DNA from: Candidatus Woesearchaeota archaeon
GTDB lineage: Archaea; Nanobdellota; Nanobdellia; Woesearchaeales; B29-G15
DNA: 15,346 bases
Reading direction: 5' to 3'
NCBI GenBank assembly: GCA_003650585.1
Contig: QMQS01000010.1
Location: forward strand, 1 to 15,346
The translations under genes and the position numbers were made by a program. The notes under the pieces are model-generated. The model was given only the letters and a program-made list of their open reading frames with translations. It made no database searches and was not told the DNA's origin. This document shows positions 1 through 6,991 of the stretch, piece by piece (within the stretch, counting starts at the first letter, position 1; every line of letters begins with the position of its first letter).

Positions 1-1241
1 CCGGCACAGAGGTGTTGAATGTTGTGTTCTCTGCGACAGACCTGGTGAATGGCAGCTTGAGCATACCTGGACCCACAATAGCCCAGGTTAGCGGCTTAAT
101 GCCTGGTCAAGTCAAGCAGGTCAACTTTAGCATTAGCATACCTGATTCGCAGTTTGCAGCAATTTATTCTGGTGTGATTAATGCCTCTGATTCTGAGGCA
201 AATGACAGCGTTGAGTTGGTGCTCGAGGTAAACTCTGTGCCTGAATTCAGCATCAACCCAACAAGCATTGTCACAACAATTGCACAGGGTTTCTCTGGTG
301 ATGAGAGTTTAACCATAGACAATTTGGGCAACTCAGGGTTGAGCAATGTTGTGATTACATTTAGCGACCTCACTAAAGAGGGTGGCACAGACACAATTCC
401 AAGCAGCAGCATAAGCGTGTCAGAAAACAACTTTGATGTGGCTTATCAGGGTCAGAAAACAATCACAATAACCATAAATGTGCCAGCAGGCACACCAGTT
501 GGAACTTACAACGGCACTTTCGAGGTCACATCTAACGGTGTAACTGAGAGTGGCTCATTAGCAGTGAGTGTTGAGGAGCCAGTGGGGCATCTTGAGGCAC
601 CCACAGAACTCACAGCAACCAACCTCTTGAGAGACAGAACCTATACCAAGGTGTTCACAGTTATCAATGATGGTGATTTTGACCTTGGCAATGTGGTGCT
701 TACCTCAACTGCTTCATCCAAGTACAATGTGAGCTTCTCAAATGTGCCAAGCACTATTAACGCTGGTGAATCAAAGCAAATCAGTGTCACATTCTATGTA
801 CCAAAGGATGAGGCGTCAGGGCTTCACACAATAGGTGATATTAAGATAACAACAGACAAATACAACACCTCATTCCCACTAAAGATTGACCCCAAGGTTA
901 TGCTGAGGGTTAGGGACCTAGACATATTTGTTAATGGCAGGGGTCATGATGTTGATGTGAATGGTGGGGATACGGTAGAGATAGACCCAGACTCTAAGGT
1001 TGAGGTCAGGGCTAAGATTGAGAACCTTTACAGCGATGACGATGATGTTGATATAGAGAATGTGGTGTTGAGAGCCACAATCAAGGATATAGATGAGGGT
1101 GACGACTTGGAAGAGGAGAGCAATGAAATAAAGATTAGGGCAGATGACAAAGAAACAATAAGCGTGACCTTTGACATACCATTGAAAGTAGAGGCTGACA
1201 CTTACGACCTGGAGAATGTAAACGAGGGTGAAGACGATTAA
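1..1241 (+). CDS. S-layer-like surface protein, 5'-truncated by the window edge, ends at an in-frame TAA
   Basis: The reading frame is open from the first base (codons G-T-E precede the GTG at 12), so the true start lies outside the window. The roughly 412 visible residues form successive beta-rich Ig/NEW3-like extracellular domains: Ser/Thr/Asn/Val-rich, many N-x-S/T sequons, and repeated phrases of the kind 'V-P-A-G-T-P-V-G-T-Y-N-G' that end such domains. After about residue 300 the composition turns acidic (several D/E runs). The frame stops at TAA 1239-1241 in the middle of a domain ending 'V-N-E-G-E-D-D', and the same frame resumes directly afterwards without another stop until a C-terminal membrane anchor. 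This and the 1269-1856 entry are therefore probably one gene. I recognise it as the archaeal putative S-layer type by architecture, not by a specific named family. Confidence 0.8.
   Translation, partial: GTEVLNVVFSATDLVNGSLSIPGPTIAQVSGLMPGQVKQVNFSISIPDSQFAAIYSGVINASDSEANDSVELVLEVNSVPEFSINPTSIVTTIAQGFSGDESLTIDNLGNSGLSNVVITFSDLTKEGGTDTIPSSSISVSENNFDVAYQGQKTITITINVPAGTPVGTYNGTFEVTSNGVTESGSLAVSVEEPVGHLEAPTELTATNLLRDRTYTKVFTVINDGDFDLGNVVLTSTASSKYNVSFSNVPSTINAGESKQISVTFYVPKDEASGLHTIGDIKITTDKYNTSFPLKIDPKVMLRVRDLDIFVNGRGHDVDVNGGDTVEIDPDSKVEVRAKIENLYSDDDDVDIENVVLRATIKDIDEGDDLEEESNEIKIRADDKETISVTFDIPLKVEADTYDLENVNEGEDD
1239..1241 (+). other. In-frame TAA interrupting the surface-protein gene
   Basis: The stop at 1239-1241 and the ATG at 1269 are in the same frame (27 bases from 1242 to 1269). 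The intervening nine codons read G-A-E-H-R-V-E-I-L and join smoothly to 'M-E-L-E-V-E-K-E'. One substitution from GAA, AAA or CAA would create this TAA. TAA also ends the TIM-barrel, 522-residue, antiporter and NnrD genes in this window, so it is an ordinary stop here. Candidates are a nonsense mutation, a sequencing error, or programmed readthrough. Confidence 0.75.
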
Positions 1242-1268
1242 GGTGCTGAGCATAGGGTCGAGATACTA

Positions 1269-1856
1269 ATGGAATTAGAGGTGGAAAAGGAAACCCACGA
1301 CCTCAGAATAATCTCATTCAACCTTGCAAGGACCCAGCTTAAGTGCGATTTGAGGACAGAGATTGAAGTGGAGATAATGAACCTAGGTAAGAAGGACGAG
1401 GATGAGGTTGTTTACACAATCAAGAACTCAGCGCTGGGGATAGATATAACAGAGGGTGGACCAGGCAACTACATTGAGCTTGAGTCAGACCCCTATGATG
1501 AAGACAACACATTCAGCAAGACCCACACAATCACTCTACCAAGTGACACAGCCCCTGGCACTTACACAATCGAGATGCGACTGTACAGGGACAAGGATGA
1601 ACTCGAGGACTACCAGAGTGCTGAGCTCACTATACTGGCTTGTGAGGAGGAAGAGGAGCAGCCGCCTGAGGAAGAGATAAGCGGTGAAGAGGTTGAAGTG
1701 ATTACACCACCAATGACCCCAACTATAAGTGGACCAGTGGTGGCTGAGCCAGAAGAGGGATTGCTTTTTGGCTTGAATGAGTGGGTAATAGTGGGCCTAC
1801 TTGGGGCAATATTCATACTTGCCCTTATTATAGTGATAATCCTAGCCATGAAGTAA
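1269..1856 (+). CDS. C-terminal part of the S-layer-like surface protein with membrane anchor
   Basis: This 195-residue frame is the in-phase continuation of the preceding surface-protein frame after its TAA; coding character actually begins at 1242. It holds one more Ig/NEW3-like domain (residues about 1-125; strands such as 'T-E-I-E-V-E-I-M-N-L-G' and the closing 'A-P-G-T-Y-T-I-E-M'), with Cys36 and Cys125. An acidic, Pro-rich stalk follows (about 126-165), then one hydrophobic segment (about 168-194) ending in Met-Lys. This is a typical C-terminal anchor that leaves the N-terminal domains outside. No convincing ribosome binding site precedes ATG 1269, which argues against independent expression. 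Its last 15 bases overlap the convergent Taw3 gene. If it were translated alone it would lack a signal peptide. Confidence 0.7.
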   Translation: MELEVEKETHDLRIISFNLARTQLKCDLRTEIEVEIMNLGKKDEDEVVYTIKNSALGIDITEGGPGNYIELESDPYDEDNTFSKTHTITLPSDTAPGTYTIEMRLYRDKDELEDYQSAELTILACEEEEEQPPEEEISGEEVEVITPPMTPTISGPVVAEPEEGLLFGLNEWVIVGLLGAIFILALIIVIILAMK

Positions 1857-2417
1857 GTGCTGGAGTTGCTCAAAGAAAACCCCAACCCTTTTTTTATTGT
1901 TCATATATTTCTTGTTTATTTCTTGTGCTAGTTGCTTTAGGTAGTCTTTATCCACTAATAAAGCTCGCTTGAACACAGGTGTCTCTAGGCGATCAATGCC
2001 CTCAATTTCCACAACATAGCTTTGGCCTGCTGCAATAATACCACTTTTCTTTAGCCCACTATCCCGAGCAATCTTTAGCAGTTTAATTGCGGGTTGAAGC
2101 CCATTGCACCTAACATGTAGTATGAATGGCTCAAACTTGAGCCACACAACCCCTTGCTTGGCTTTAAACCCAGCCATTGCATTGTAAAGCTGCTCCGGGG
2201 TAACTTTGGAGTGTGTCTTAAATAGCCACTTTGCTTGATTCTTTTTTGGACCGAAGAGGTGTATGAGCACAGTACGCCCAGCACAAGAACTCGTGGTAAA
2301 ATAATCCCTATGTGAATTTATAAGCTTTAGCAGTGGCTTTATACTTGTATCAATAGAACCCTTGCGTGACTTGTCAGGCTTCCTAAGGGCATTGGCTTTG
2401 TCCTGTTGGAAACTCAT
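1842..2417 (-). CDS. taw3: tRNA wybutosine-synthesizing methyltransferase Taw3 (TYW3 family)
   Basis: Predicted SAM-dependent methyltransferase that methylates the tricyclic wyosine-type base next to the anticodon (position 37) of tRNA-Phe. The 191 residues match the family from end to end: N-terminal 'L-R-K-P-D-K-S-R-K-G-S-I-D', the signature 'Y-F-T-T-S-S-C-A-G-R' at 39-48, 'W-L-F-K-T-H' at 64-69, 'V-W-L-K-F-E-P-F-I-L-H-V' at 91-102, and a basic C-terminus. Length is normal for an archaeal TYW3. It is the last gene of a four-gene operon; its ATG overlaps the TGA of the upstream nucleotidyltransferase gene (ATGA), with no clear ribosome binding site, so translation is probably coupled. The 3' end overlaps the convergent surface-protein gene by 15 bases. 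Confidence 0.93.
   Translation of the reverse strand: MSFQQDKANALRKPDKSRKGSIDTSIKPLLKLINSHRDYFTTSSCAGRTVLIHLFGPKKNQAKWLFKTHSKVTPEQLYNAMAGFKAKQGVVWLKFEPFILHVRCNGLQPAIKLLKIARDSGLKKSGIIAAGQSYVVEIEGIDRLETPVFKRALLVDKDYLKQLAQEINKKYMNNKKRVGVFFEQLQHLLHG
1889..1895 (+). terminator. T-run terminator for the surface-protein gene
   Basis: A run of seven T residues lies about 33 bases past the TAA at 1854-1856, with no hairpin before it. A bare T-run is the usual archaeal terminator form. It sits inside the convergent Taw3 coding region. Confidence 0.45.
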
Positions 2418-3346
2418 AGCTTGGGCTTTAAACCATGTAAGTTTATAAACCCTTTCATGGCCTTTACAAACTCCTCTGCCTCTCTGTAATAACTGTCGTA
2501 CTGAGCACCACTCACTTCCTTTATCTCGCGCCTGGTTATACCCTTATAGATTCTGAAGAATTTGCTCACTGTGGCAACATACTTTCTGTTTATATGACCT
2601 GGTTTCACAAGCTTCTCCTCAAGCATCTGAGCCACATGCTCTGGTGATGGCGGCACCTCGTCCAAAGCCATAAGGGCCGAGTGAGCCGCATCAATAACAG
2701 CCCAGTAGAGGTCAACAGTGGCTTGCAAAATGTGCCATTTGGAATTATAAAGTGTGCGAGGAGCGCGAGCAAAATAGGTGAACACAGATTCAGGTGAGGG
2801 GCGTATCATTCCACGCCTGAGCAATGCCTTGAGTGGGTCAAAGAAACCTGAATCAAGCAGAGCCACACCCTCTCGGAGGATGTTCAACCCAACAGGGTCA
2901 CCCGCCCTTATATAAGCCCAGAAAGAGGTTAATTTCAATGAGGTGACGTGTATCCTGGGCGAGATATCCAAGATTACCTTCTTTACAATTATCCTGTAGG
3001 TCTCAACAAGCTCAGGGGTAAGTTGCACTGTCACATCATCAACCACCACAAGGATGTCTATATCGCCCGGGTTTTTTTCCTCTTGCTTGGGTTGTGGTGC
3101 TGAGCCAGGGGTGGGCTCAGGGGGTAAACCCTGCTTGAGGTGCTGGTTTTCACCAGTTGTAAACTCTGGATTGCTTTGAGGCTTCCTACCCTTAACATTT
3201 GAGCCAAAGAGAACTATAGCCTTCAAAAGGTCGCCGAATTCTTGGTACATTCTCTTAGAGAATTTGAAAGCGAGGTCAAAATCGTCTTGGGTTATACCAG
3301 CAACCTTTTGCTCGTTCTTCTTGAGTTCGAACTCCAATTTCCACAC
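2414..3346 (-). CDS. Nucleotidyltransferase-fold protein with helical (HEPN-like) C-terminal domain
   Basis: Residues about 40-140 form a MNT/pol-beta type nucleotidyltransferase: 'L-F-G-S-N-V-K-G' at 46-53 carries the GSxxxG motif and 'D-I-D-I-L-V-V' at 95-101 the two catalytic aspartates. Between them lies about 40 residues of Pro/Gln/Gly/Glu-rich, low-complexity linker (55-94), where most relatives have only a few residues. The rest (about 140-310) is helical and resembles HEPN-type partner domains, but no RxxxxH nuclease motif is visible. The annotated GTG at 3346 lies inside a good Shine-Dalgarno GAGGTG (3344-3349); a TTG at 3335-3337, six bases after it, is a plausible real start (307 residues). 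Upstream gene ends 16 bases before; downstream taw3 overlaps by 4. Substrate unknown. Confidence 0.8.
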   Translation of the reverse strand: MWKLEFELKKNEQKVAGITQDDFDLAFKFSKRMYQEFGDLLKAIVLFGSNVKGRKPQSNPEFTTGENQHLKQGLPPEPTPGSAPQPKQEEKNPGDIDILVVVDDVTVQLTPELVETYRIIVKKVILDISPRIHVTSLKLTSFWAYIRAGDPVGLNILREGVALLDSGFFDPLKALLRRGMIRPSPESVFTYFARAPRTLYNSKWHILQATVDLYWAVIDAAHSALMALDEVPPSPEHVAQMLEEKLVKPGHINRKYVATVSKFFRIYKGITRREIKEVSGAQYDSYYREAEEFVKAMKGFINLHGLKPKL

Positions 3347-3349
3347 CTC
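3344..3349 (-). promoter_or_regulatory. Shine-Dalgarno site that questions the nucleotidyltransferase start
   Basis: GAGGTG on the minus strand matches the anti-Shine-Dalgarno core of archaeal 16S rRNA. It contains the GTG at 3344-3346, so that codon cannot both pair with the ribosome and be a normally spaced start. TTG at 3335-3337 follows at a six-base spacing. Confidence 0.5.
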
Positions 3350-3362
3350 TTTTTAACCAAAT

Positions 3363-5372
3363 TTACTCTAGCTTTACCCCGCTCCAGAGTGTCCATTCCT
3401 GCGGGGAGGGAGCAGCATCACCATACAAAAAGTAGGGGGGAGCAGTCCTACCAAAGTATGAGTGCTCGATATCAGTCCAACCCAGCCCACCGTTGGCTAC
3501 TCCATAGATGGGCCTTCCAATAATGTTCCAAGCCCCTAACATAGCCAAATAGTCCTGTTCAGCAGGTTCCACAATAATATCAGTAACCCCAGCCTTTTTG
3601 AATCTTTCGATTGCCTCTTTAATGGGCACAAGACCCTTTCCGGGTGTAACATGCTCGTCCTCATAACCGAAATTGTCTGAAACATGGATATGCCCCACAA
3701 TCTCATCCTTGTTGAGTTTATCGATCTCTTTCATTAACCATTCGTGGAACTCCTTGTCTGAGCCCACAAAATACTTGCGCCAGGTATAAGCATGACCTAT
3801 ATCAAATGTGGCTTTGATATGCTTCTTTGCCAACTCCATTGCCTCCTTCTTTGAAGAAACCTTCTTTGTTTCAAGGAGACGCTGGGCAAACTTATCCCTC
3901 GCTTTGAGTATAATCTCCCTAAGCTCACTTGGGTGCGAGCCATATGTTTCTGGAAAGATGTTCTCAGGTGATATATACAATGGCTCCTTTAGTTTCTTTG
4001 ATTTTGCCATGGCTCGCTCTGCTGCCCTTGCAATTGTGTCTGCTGTTTTCTCTTTTGCATAATCCTCCATGGGCTTGAGGCGTCGCTTCAAATCCAGCAA
4101 CTCTGCTGCCCTTGCGTCTGCTGCTGCCGAGGCCTCATGCATAAACCTCATGTTCTTCTGTATATCATCTATGTAGCGCTGGAGGGCTTGGGTGGGCATC
4201 TCGTGCTCCCTAGGCATCAAGTGGGCAATATCACCCCTACCAAACACCCTCTCTACAGCAATTCTCCATCGCTCCTTCTCTGGTATGCTCTTCTCCAACT
4301 TTTGGTACTCCTCATATGCCTTCTTTGCCTTGGCAAGGTTCTCACGGAGTTCATCATACTCTCTCGAATAGAATAGTGAACTACCCTTGTTCTGCAAAAT
4401 CTGGTTGTCCAGCTGCGTCTCATAGAATATCATGGCTGGCGTCTTCTTCTGGTCAGGATGCTCCCTGTTCCACTCGTCTGCCTTTTGCTTAAAATAATCC
4501 CATGTGCGTTTTACTGTTTCGAATTTGGCACCTTTGGAGTCCCATCTGGGCACCCTGCGCCTAAACAGCTCTTCTGGGTCAGCATCCTTAGGTATAACAT
4601 TGCCATCCAAATCAACCCAATCATCCTCATGTATTATGTTGCCGTACTTGTCGCGCTTACCCACCAATTTAATCGGAGTGCCCTTTGCCTTCATGTCCTC
4701 TTCATAATCCTTTGCAGTTAGCCACTTTGGCTCGTAAACCACCTGGTCTTTGCTAATCTGTCCAACAAACTGGCCAGTGTAGCCGTCCACAACAAACTGC
4801 CTAGCGTGCTTTGCCTCCTCTGGATACATCAGGAATTTTGGCTTGCCATCCTTAGTCTCGCCCCAGTCCTCTTCTGACATTGCCCTAGGAAACTCGCCGA
4901 GATGCACCACCACAGGCCCGCCATGTGTGGTGTCTGCAGCAAAGTCTATTGTGCGCTCTATCTCATGGAGTGCCTTCTCTCTCTCCTCGTCCAAGAACCC
5001 ACGGTCAGTCAAACCTGACAAGTTGCCCACCGCTGTGGTGGCATGCACAGATATCTTAACCTTATTGAAATCTGCGAGTTCCTTAATGTCTCGCCGGGCG
5101 TCTTTATCAAGTTGCTCGGGTGTTGTGGCACCTTGGCTCTTGGAGCCCTTACCCTTACCCATGAACCCTAGCTCCACCTTTCTCGCACCCTGGAATATCT
5201 TTGCCTTCAAACCCTGGAGTTGGTCCTTCATTGGCGGTGCAGATATACCTATTTGAGAGATGTCTACCTTGTCTGCCCACGGGATTTCAAAATTTGGATT
5301 CCCCTCTGCATCAATCGGGTTGAAGTACCTATCCATGGAGTTCCCGTATTCAAAACCAGAGTAGTAACTCAT
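3363..5372 (-). CDS. Endonuclease IV-like TIM-barrel protein split by a ~300-residue insertion
   Basis: The ends of this 669-residue protein form one AP-endonuclease-2/xylose-isomerase type barrel. Seen in order are 'K-I-S-V-H-A' (H110), 'V-V-V-H-L-G' (H157), 'I-S-P-E-N' (E470), 'F-D-I-G-H-A' (D524, H527), 'H-I-H-V-S-D' (H563), 'E-D-E-H' (D572, H574), 'G-K-G' and 'I-V-E-P' (E602). By position these correspond to the nine ligands of the three-metal site of endonuclease IV. Residues about 162-455 are an insertion with an acidic/basic beta-like part (about 165-275) and a helical, coiled-coil-like part (about 285-455). Family members include AP endonucleases and sugar isomerases; the full ligand set favours a phosphoesterase, but this is inference. 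Archaeal Nfo is usually near 280 residues. Second gene of its operon: starts 5 bases after the upstream stop, weak AAGGA before ATG. Confidence 0.75.
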   Translation of the reverse strand: MSYYSGFEYGNSMDRYFNPIDAEGNPNFEIPWADKVDISQIGISAPPMKDQLQGLKAKIFQGARKVELGFMGKGKGSKSQGATTPEQLDKDARRDIKELADFNKVKISVHATTAVGNLSGLTDRGFLDEEREKALHEIERTIDFAADTTHGGPVVVHLGEFPRAMSEEDWGETKDGKPKFLMYPEEAKHARQFVVDGYTGQFVGQISKDQVVYEPKWLTAKDYEEDMKAKGTPIKLVGKRDKYGNIIHEDDWVDLDGNVIPKDADPEELFRRRVPRWDSKGAKFETVKRTWDYFKQKADEWNREHPDQKKTPAMIFYETQLDNQILQNKGSSLFYSREYDELRENLAKAKKAYEEYQKLEKSIPEKERWRIAVERVFGRGDIAHLMPREHEMPTQALQRYIDDIQKNMRFMHEASAAADARAAELLDLKRRLKPMEDYAKEKTADTIARAAERAMAKSKKLKEPLYISPENIFPETYGSHPSELREIILKARDKFAQRLLETKKVSSKKEAMELAKKHIKATFDIGHAYTWRKYFVGSDKEFHEWLMKEIDKLNKDEIVGHIHVSDNFGYEDEHVTPGKGLVPIKEAIERFKKAGVTDIIVEPAEQDYLAMLGAWNIIGRPIYGVANGGLGWTDIEHSYFGRTAPPYFLYGDAAPSPQEWTLWSGVKLE

Positions 5373-5377
5373 TTTCC

Positions 5378-6946
5378 TTACCAGGTAATCATCTTGTGTG
5401 CCTTTTTATAGTTTTTGTATGCCATCCAAGCCCAGAGTTTTGCGTCACCCGCTGCATCCTTCCTCTTGAATGTCTTTGCAAGGGCTTTTGATGCCGGTTT
5501 GCCCTTGCCCCCACCCAAACTAAACAACTGTGAGAACCCAAATGCCTGTGCAAGCTCCCTAAATCCAGCCCAGACAGAGGTAAATGGCTCAACATAGCCA
5601 CGCACACTCTTCTTTACCTCAGATAGTTTAAAGCCCTTTTTCTTAGGCGGTGGTTGCTCCTCTTCTCCCCCCATCTTCTCGCCCGCCTCCTCAAGGTACT
5701 TAAACAACTCATCACCCAAAGCATTGAGTGCCTCTTCAAGCGACTTGTCTATTGTAGCGAGCATCTGCATGTTCTCCTCTTCCATCATTTTGATGTAGTT
5801 TCTAATCTCCTGCTTGTCCCAGGCATAACCCCTTATTGTCATCTCAACCCTGCCTACATGCTGGGGACCACGCTGATACCCCTCGCCATGGTAAACCATC
5901 GAGGGTCTTGTTCTGAAAACAAAATTGAGTAGCAAGCAAGAATGCACCTCACCCATATCCTTAGTGGCAAGGAACTCTACCTCTGACATTGCACCCTCAA
6001 AGGAGCTCACCATATCAGCACTGTCCATCTTGCGCCTATCCATCTGCAGCCGCTCTATATTCATTAGATATGGTCTTATCCAAGATATGTAGAGGTTGAT
6101 TGTGTCATAGTGCTGCCTCAAATACTTCAGCGTAAACCTACGCCTCTGTTTGAGTTCTGCAAATGTACGCTTCTTCCACTCATAAAATTGCCTCAGTTTT
6201 CGCTTGAGCACTTCCTTGACCTTCTCATTGAATTGCATCTTATCAATCTGCTCATCGAGTTTTGAGAGGTCCTTAACCTGGGTTCTGAAGAACAAATCAG
6301 GGAGAATAGAGAAGCCCACTGTGTTAGCAAGGCCATACACAGAAGCTGGGTTCTTGGCACCGCCCTCTACCTGGTCAATCCAAACACCTTTCAGCGTGAT
6401 TTCTGAGCTCAATGAGGTGGGGGTGTTGTTCTCTATATCATAGTAGTACGAGAGGCGCTCATCTATTATTCTAAGCTCTCTAACAATCTGAAAGAGTGCC
6501 TTTATCATCTCGCTTATCCCTCTCAGGTATTGGGACACCTTATCCTGTTGCAATCCCAATCTCTGCTCTGAAACACCCCAAAAAGAGGATTGCTCTGTTG
6601 CAGCAAACACATCTATAATCTTGTAAAAATTCGTGTAATGGAAATCAACGCGTATCATATCCTTCTCAAAGAAATAGGTCTCTTCAATTGGGTCATTCGT
6701 TGTCTCATAAACGAGGTGGTTCCGCACAAGTGAGTTGGGATAGCCAGTCTCTACAATCTGACCCTTGGCTATTTCTGCCTTTTCAACATCTGCATACTTA
6801 TCCACCTCCGCATCACTCATCTTGGCAACAAGTTTTTCCATCTCCTTGAGAGTCTTGCCAGCAAACAGCCCCCTATACTTGTTCTTAATAAAACCGTATT
6901 TAACCAAAAGCCGCTTCTTCCTCGCAAGCCAGTCTTCGTCAATCAT
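5378..6946 (-). CDS. Uncharacterised 522-residue protein, first gene of the operon
   Basis: I do not recognise a family. No signal peptide or membrane segment is evident, so it is probably cytoplasmic. Residues 1-60 are charged helices; about 60-125 looks mixed alpha/beta and aromatic-rich; 126-170 and 225-310 are long charged helices, including a very basic stretch at 248-271; 310-375 again looks beta-rich; 376-425 is acidic helix. A linker (about 426-440: Glu run, three Pro, three Lys) leads to a Gly/Lys-rich tail (475-500) and a final basic/aromatic helix (about 502-522). The basic patches could bind nucleic acid, but this is only suggestive. The gene begins 5-10 bases downstream of the expected transcription start and is followed after 5 bases by the endonuclease IV-like gene, so the two products probably work together. 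Confidence 0.75.
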   Translation of the reverse strand: MIDEDWLARKKRLLVKYGFIKNKYRGLFAGKTLKEMEKLVAKMSDAEVDKYADVEKAEIAKGQIVETGYPNSLVRNHLVYETTNDPIEETYFFEKDMIRVDFHYTNFYKIIDVFAATEQSSFWGVSEQRLGLQQDKVSQYLRGISEMIKALFQIVRELRIIDERLSYYYDIENNTPTSLSSEITLKGVWIDQVEGGAKNPASVYGLANTVGFSILPDLFFRTQVKDLSKLDEQIDKMQFNEKVKEVLKRKLRQFYEWKKRTFAELKQRRRFTLKYLRQHYDTINLYISWIRPYLMNIERLQMDRRKMDSADMVSSFEGAMSEVEFLATKDMGEVHSCLLLNFVFRTRPSMVYHGEGYQRGPQHVGRVEMTIRGYAWDKQEIRNYIKMMEEENMQMLATIDKSLEEALNALGDELFKYLEEAGEKMGGEEEQPPPKKKGFKLSEVKKSVRGYVEPFTSVWAGFRELAQAFGFSQLFSLGGGKGKPASKALAKTFKRKDAAGDAKLWAWMAYKNYKKAHKMITW

Positions 6947-6963
6947 TGTTTATACCCTATTCA

Positions 6964-6990
6964 ACAACTCTTATAAATATTTATAACCAT
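6964..6990 (-). promoter_or_regulatory. Promoter of the four-gene operon
   Basis: The 45-base gap between the antiporter stop and the ATG at 6946 carries an A/T-rich TATA region centred near 6977 (minus strand TATAAATATTTATAA). This places transcription start near 6951, giving a very short leader. The segment 6964-6981 equals the antiporter promoter segment 8738-8757 apart from a two-base indel. Confidence 0.7.
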
Positions 6991-6991
6991 A

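Noticed and set aside
1239..1241. Reassignment of TAA to an amino acid in this organism
   Set aside because: TAA ends at least four other intact genes in the window at sensible positions and no other gene has an internal TAA.
3100..3120. Seven-base-arm hairpin as a terminator
   Set aside because: It lies inside an open coding frame, and the T-run nearby is upstream on the other strand; more likely a by-product of the Pro-rich coding repeat.
4843..5256. 137-codon plus-strand frame within the endonuclease IV-like gene
   Set aside because: It is antisense to well-supported coding sequence including the H110 and H157 motifs, is Ser/Pro-rich in the way typical of antisense frames, and has no promoter.
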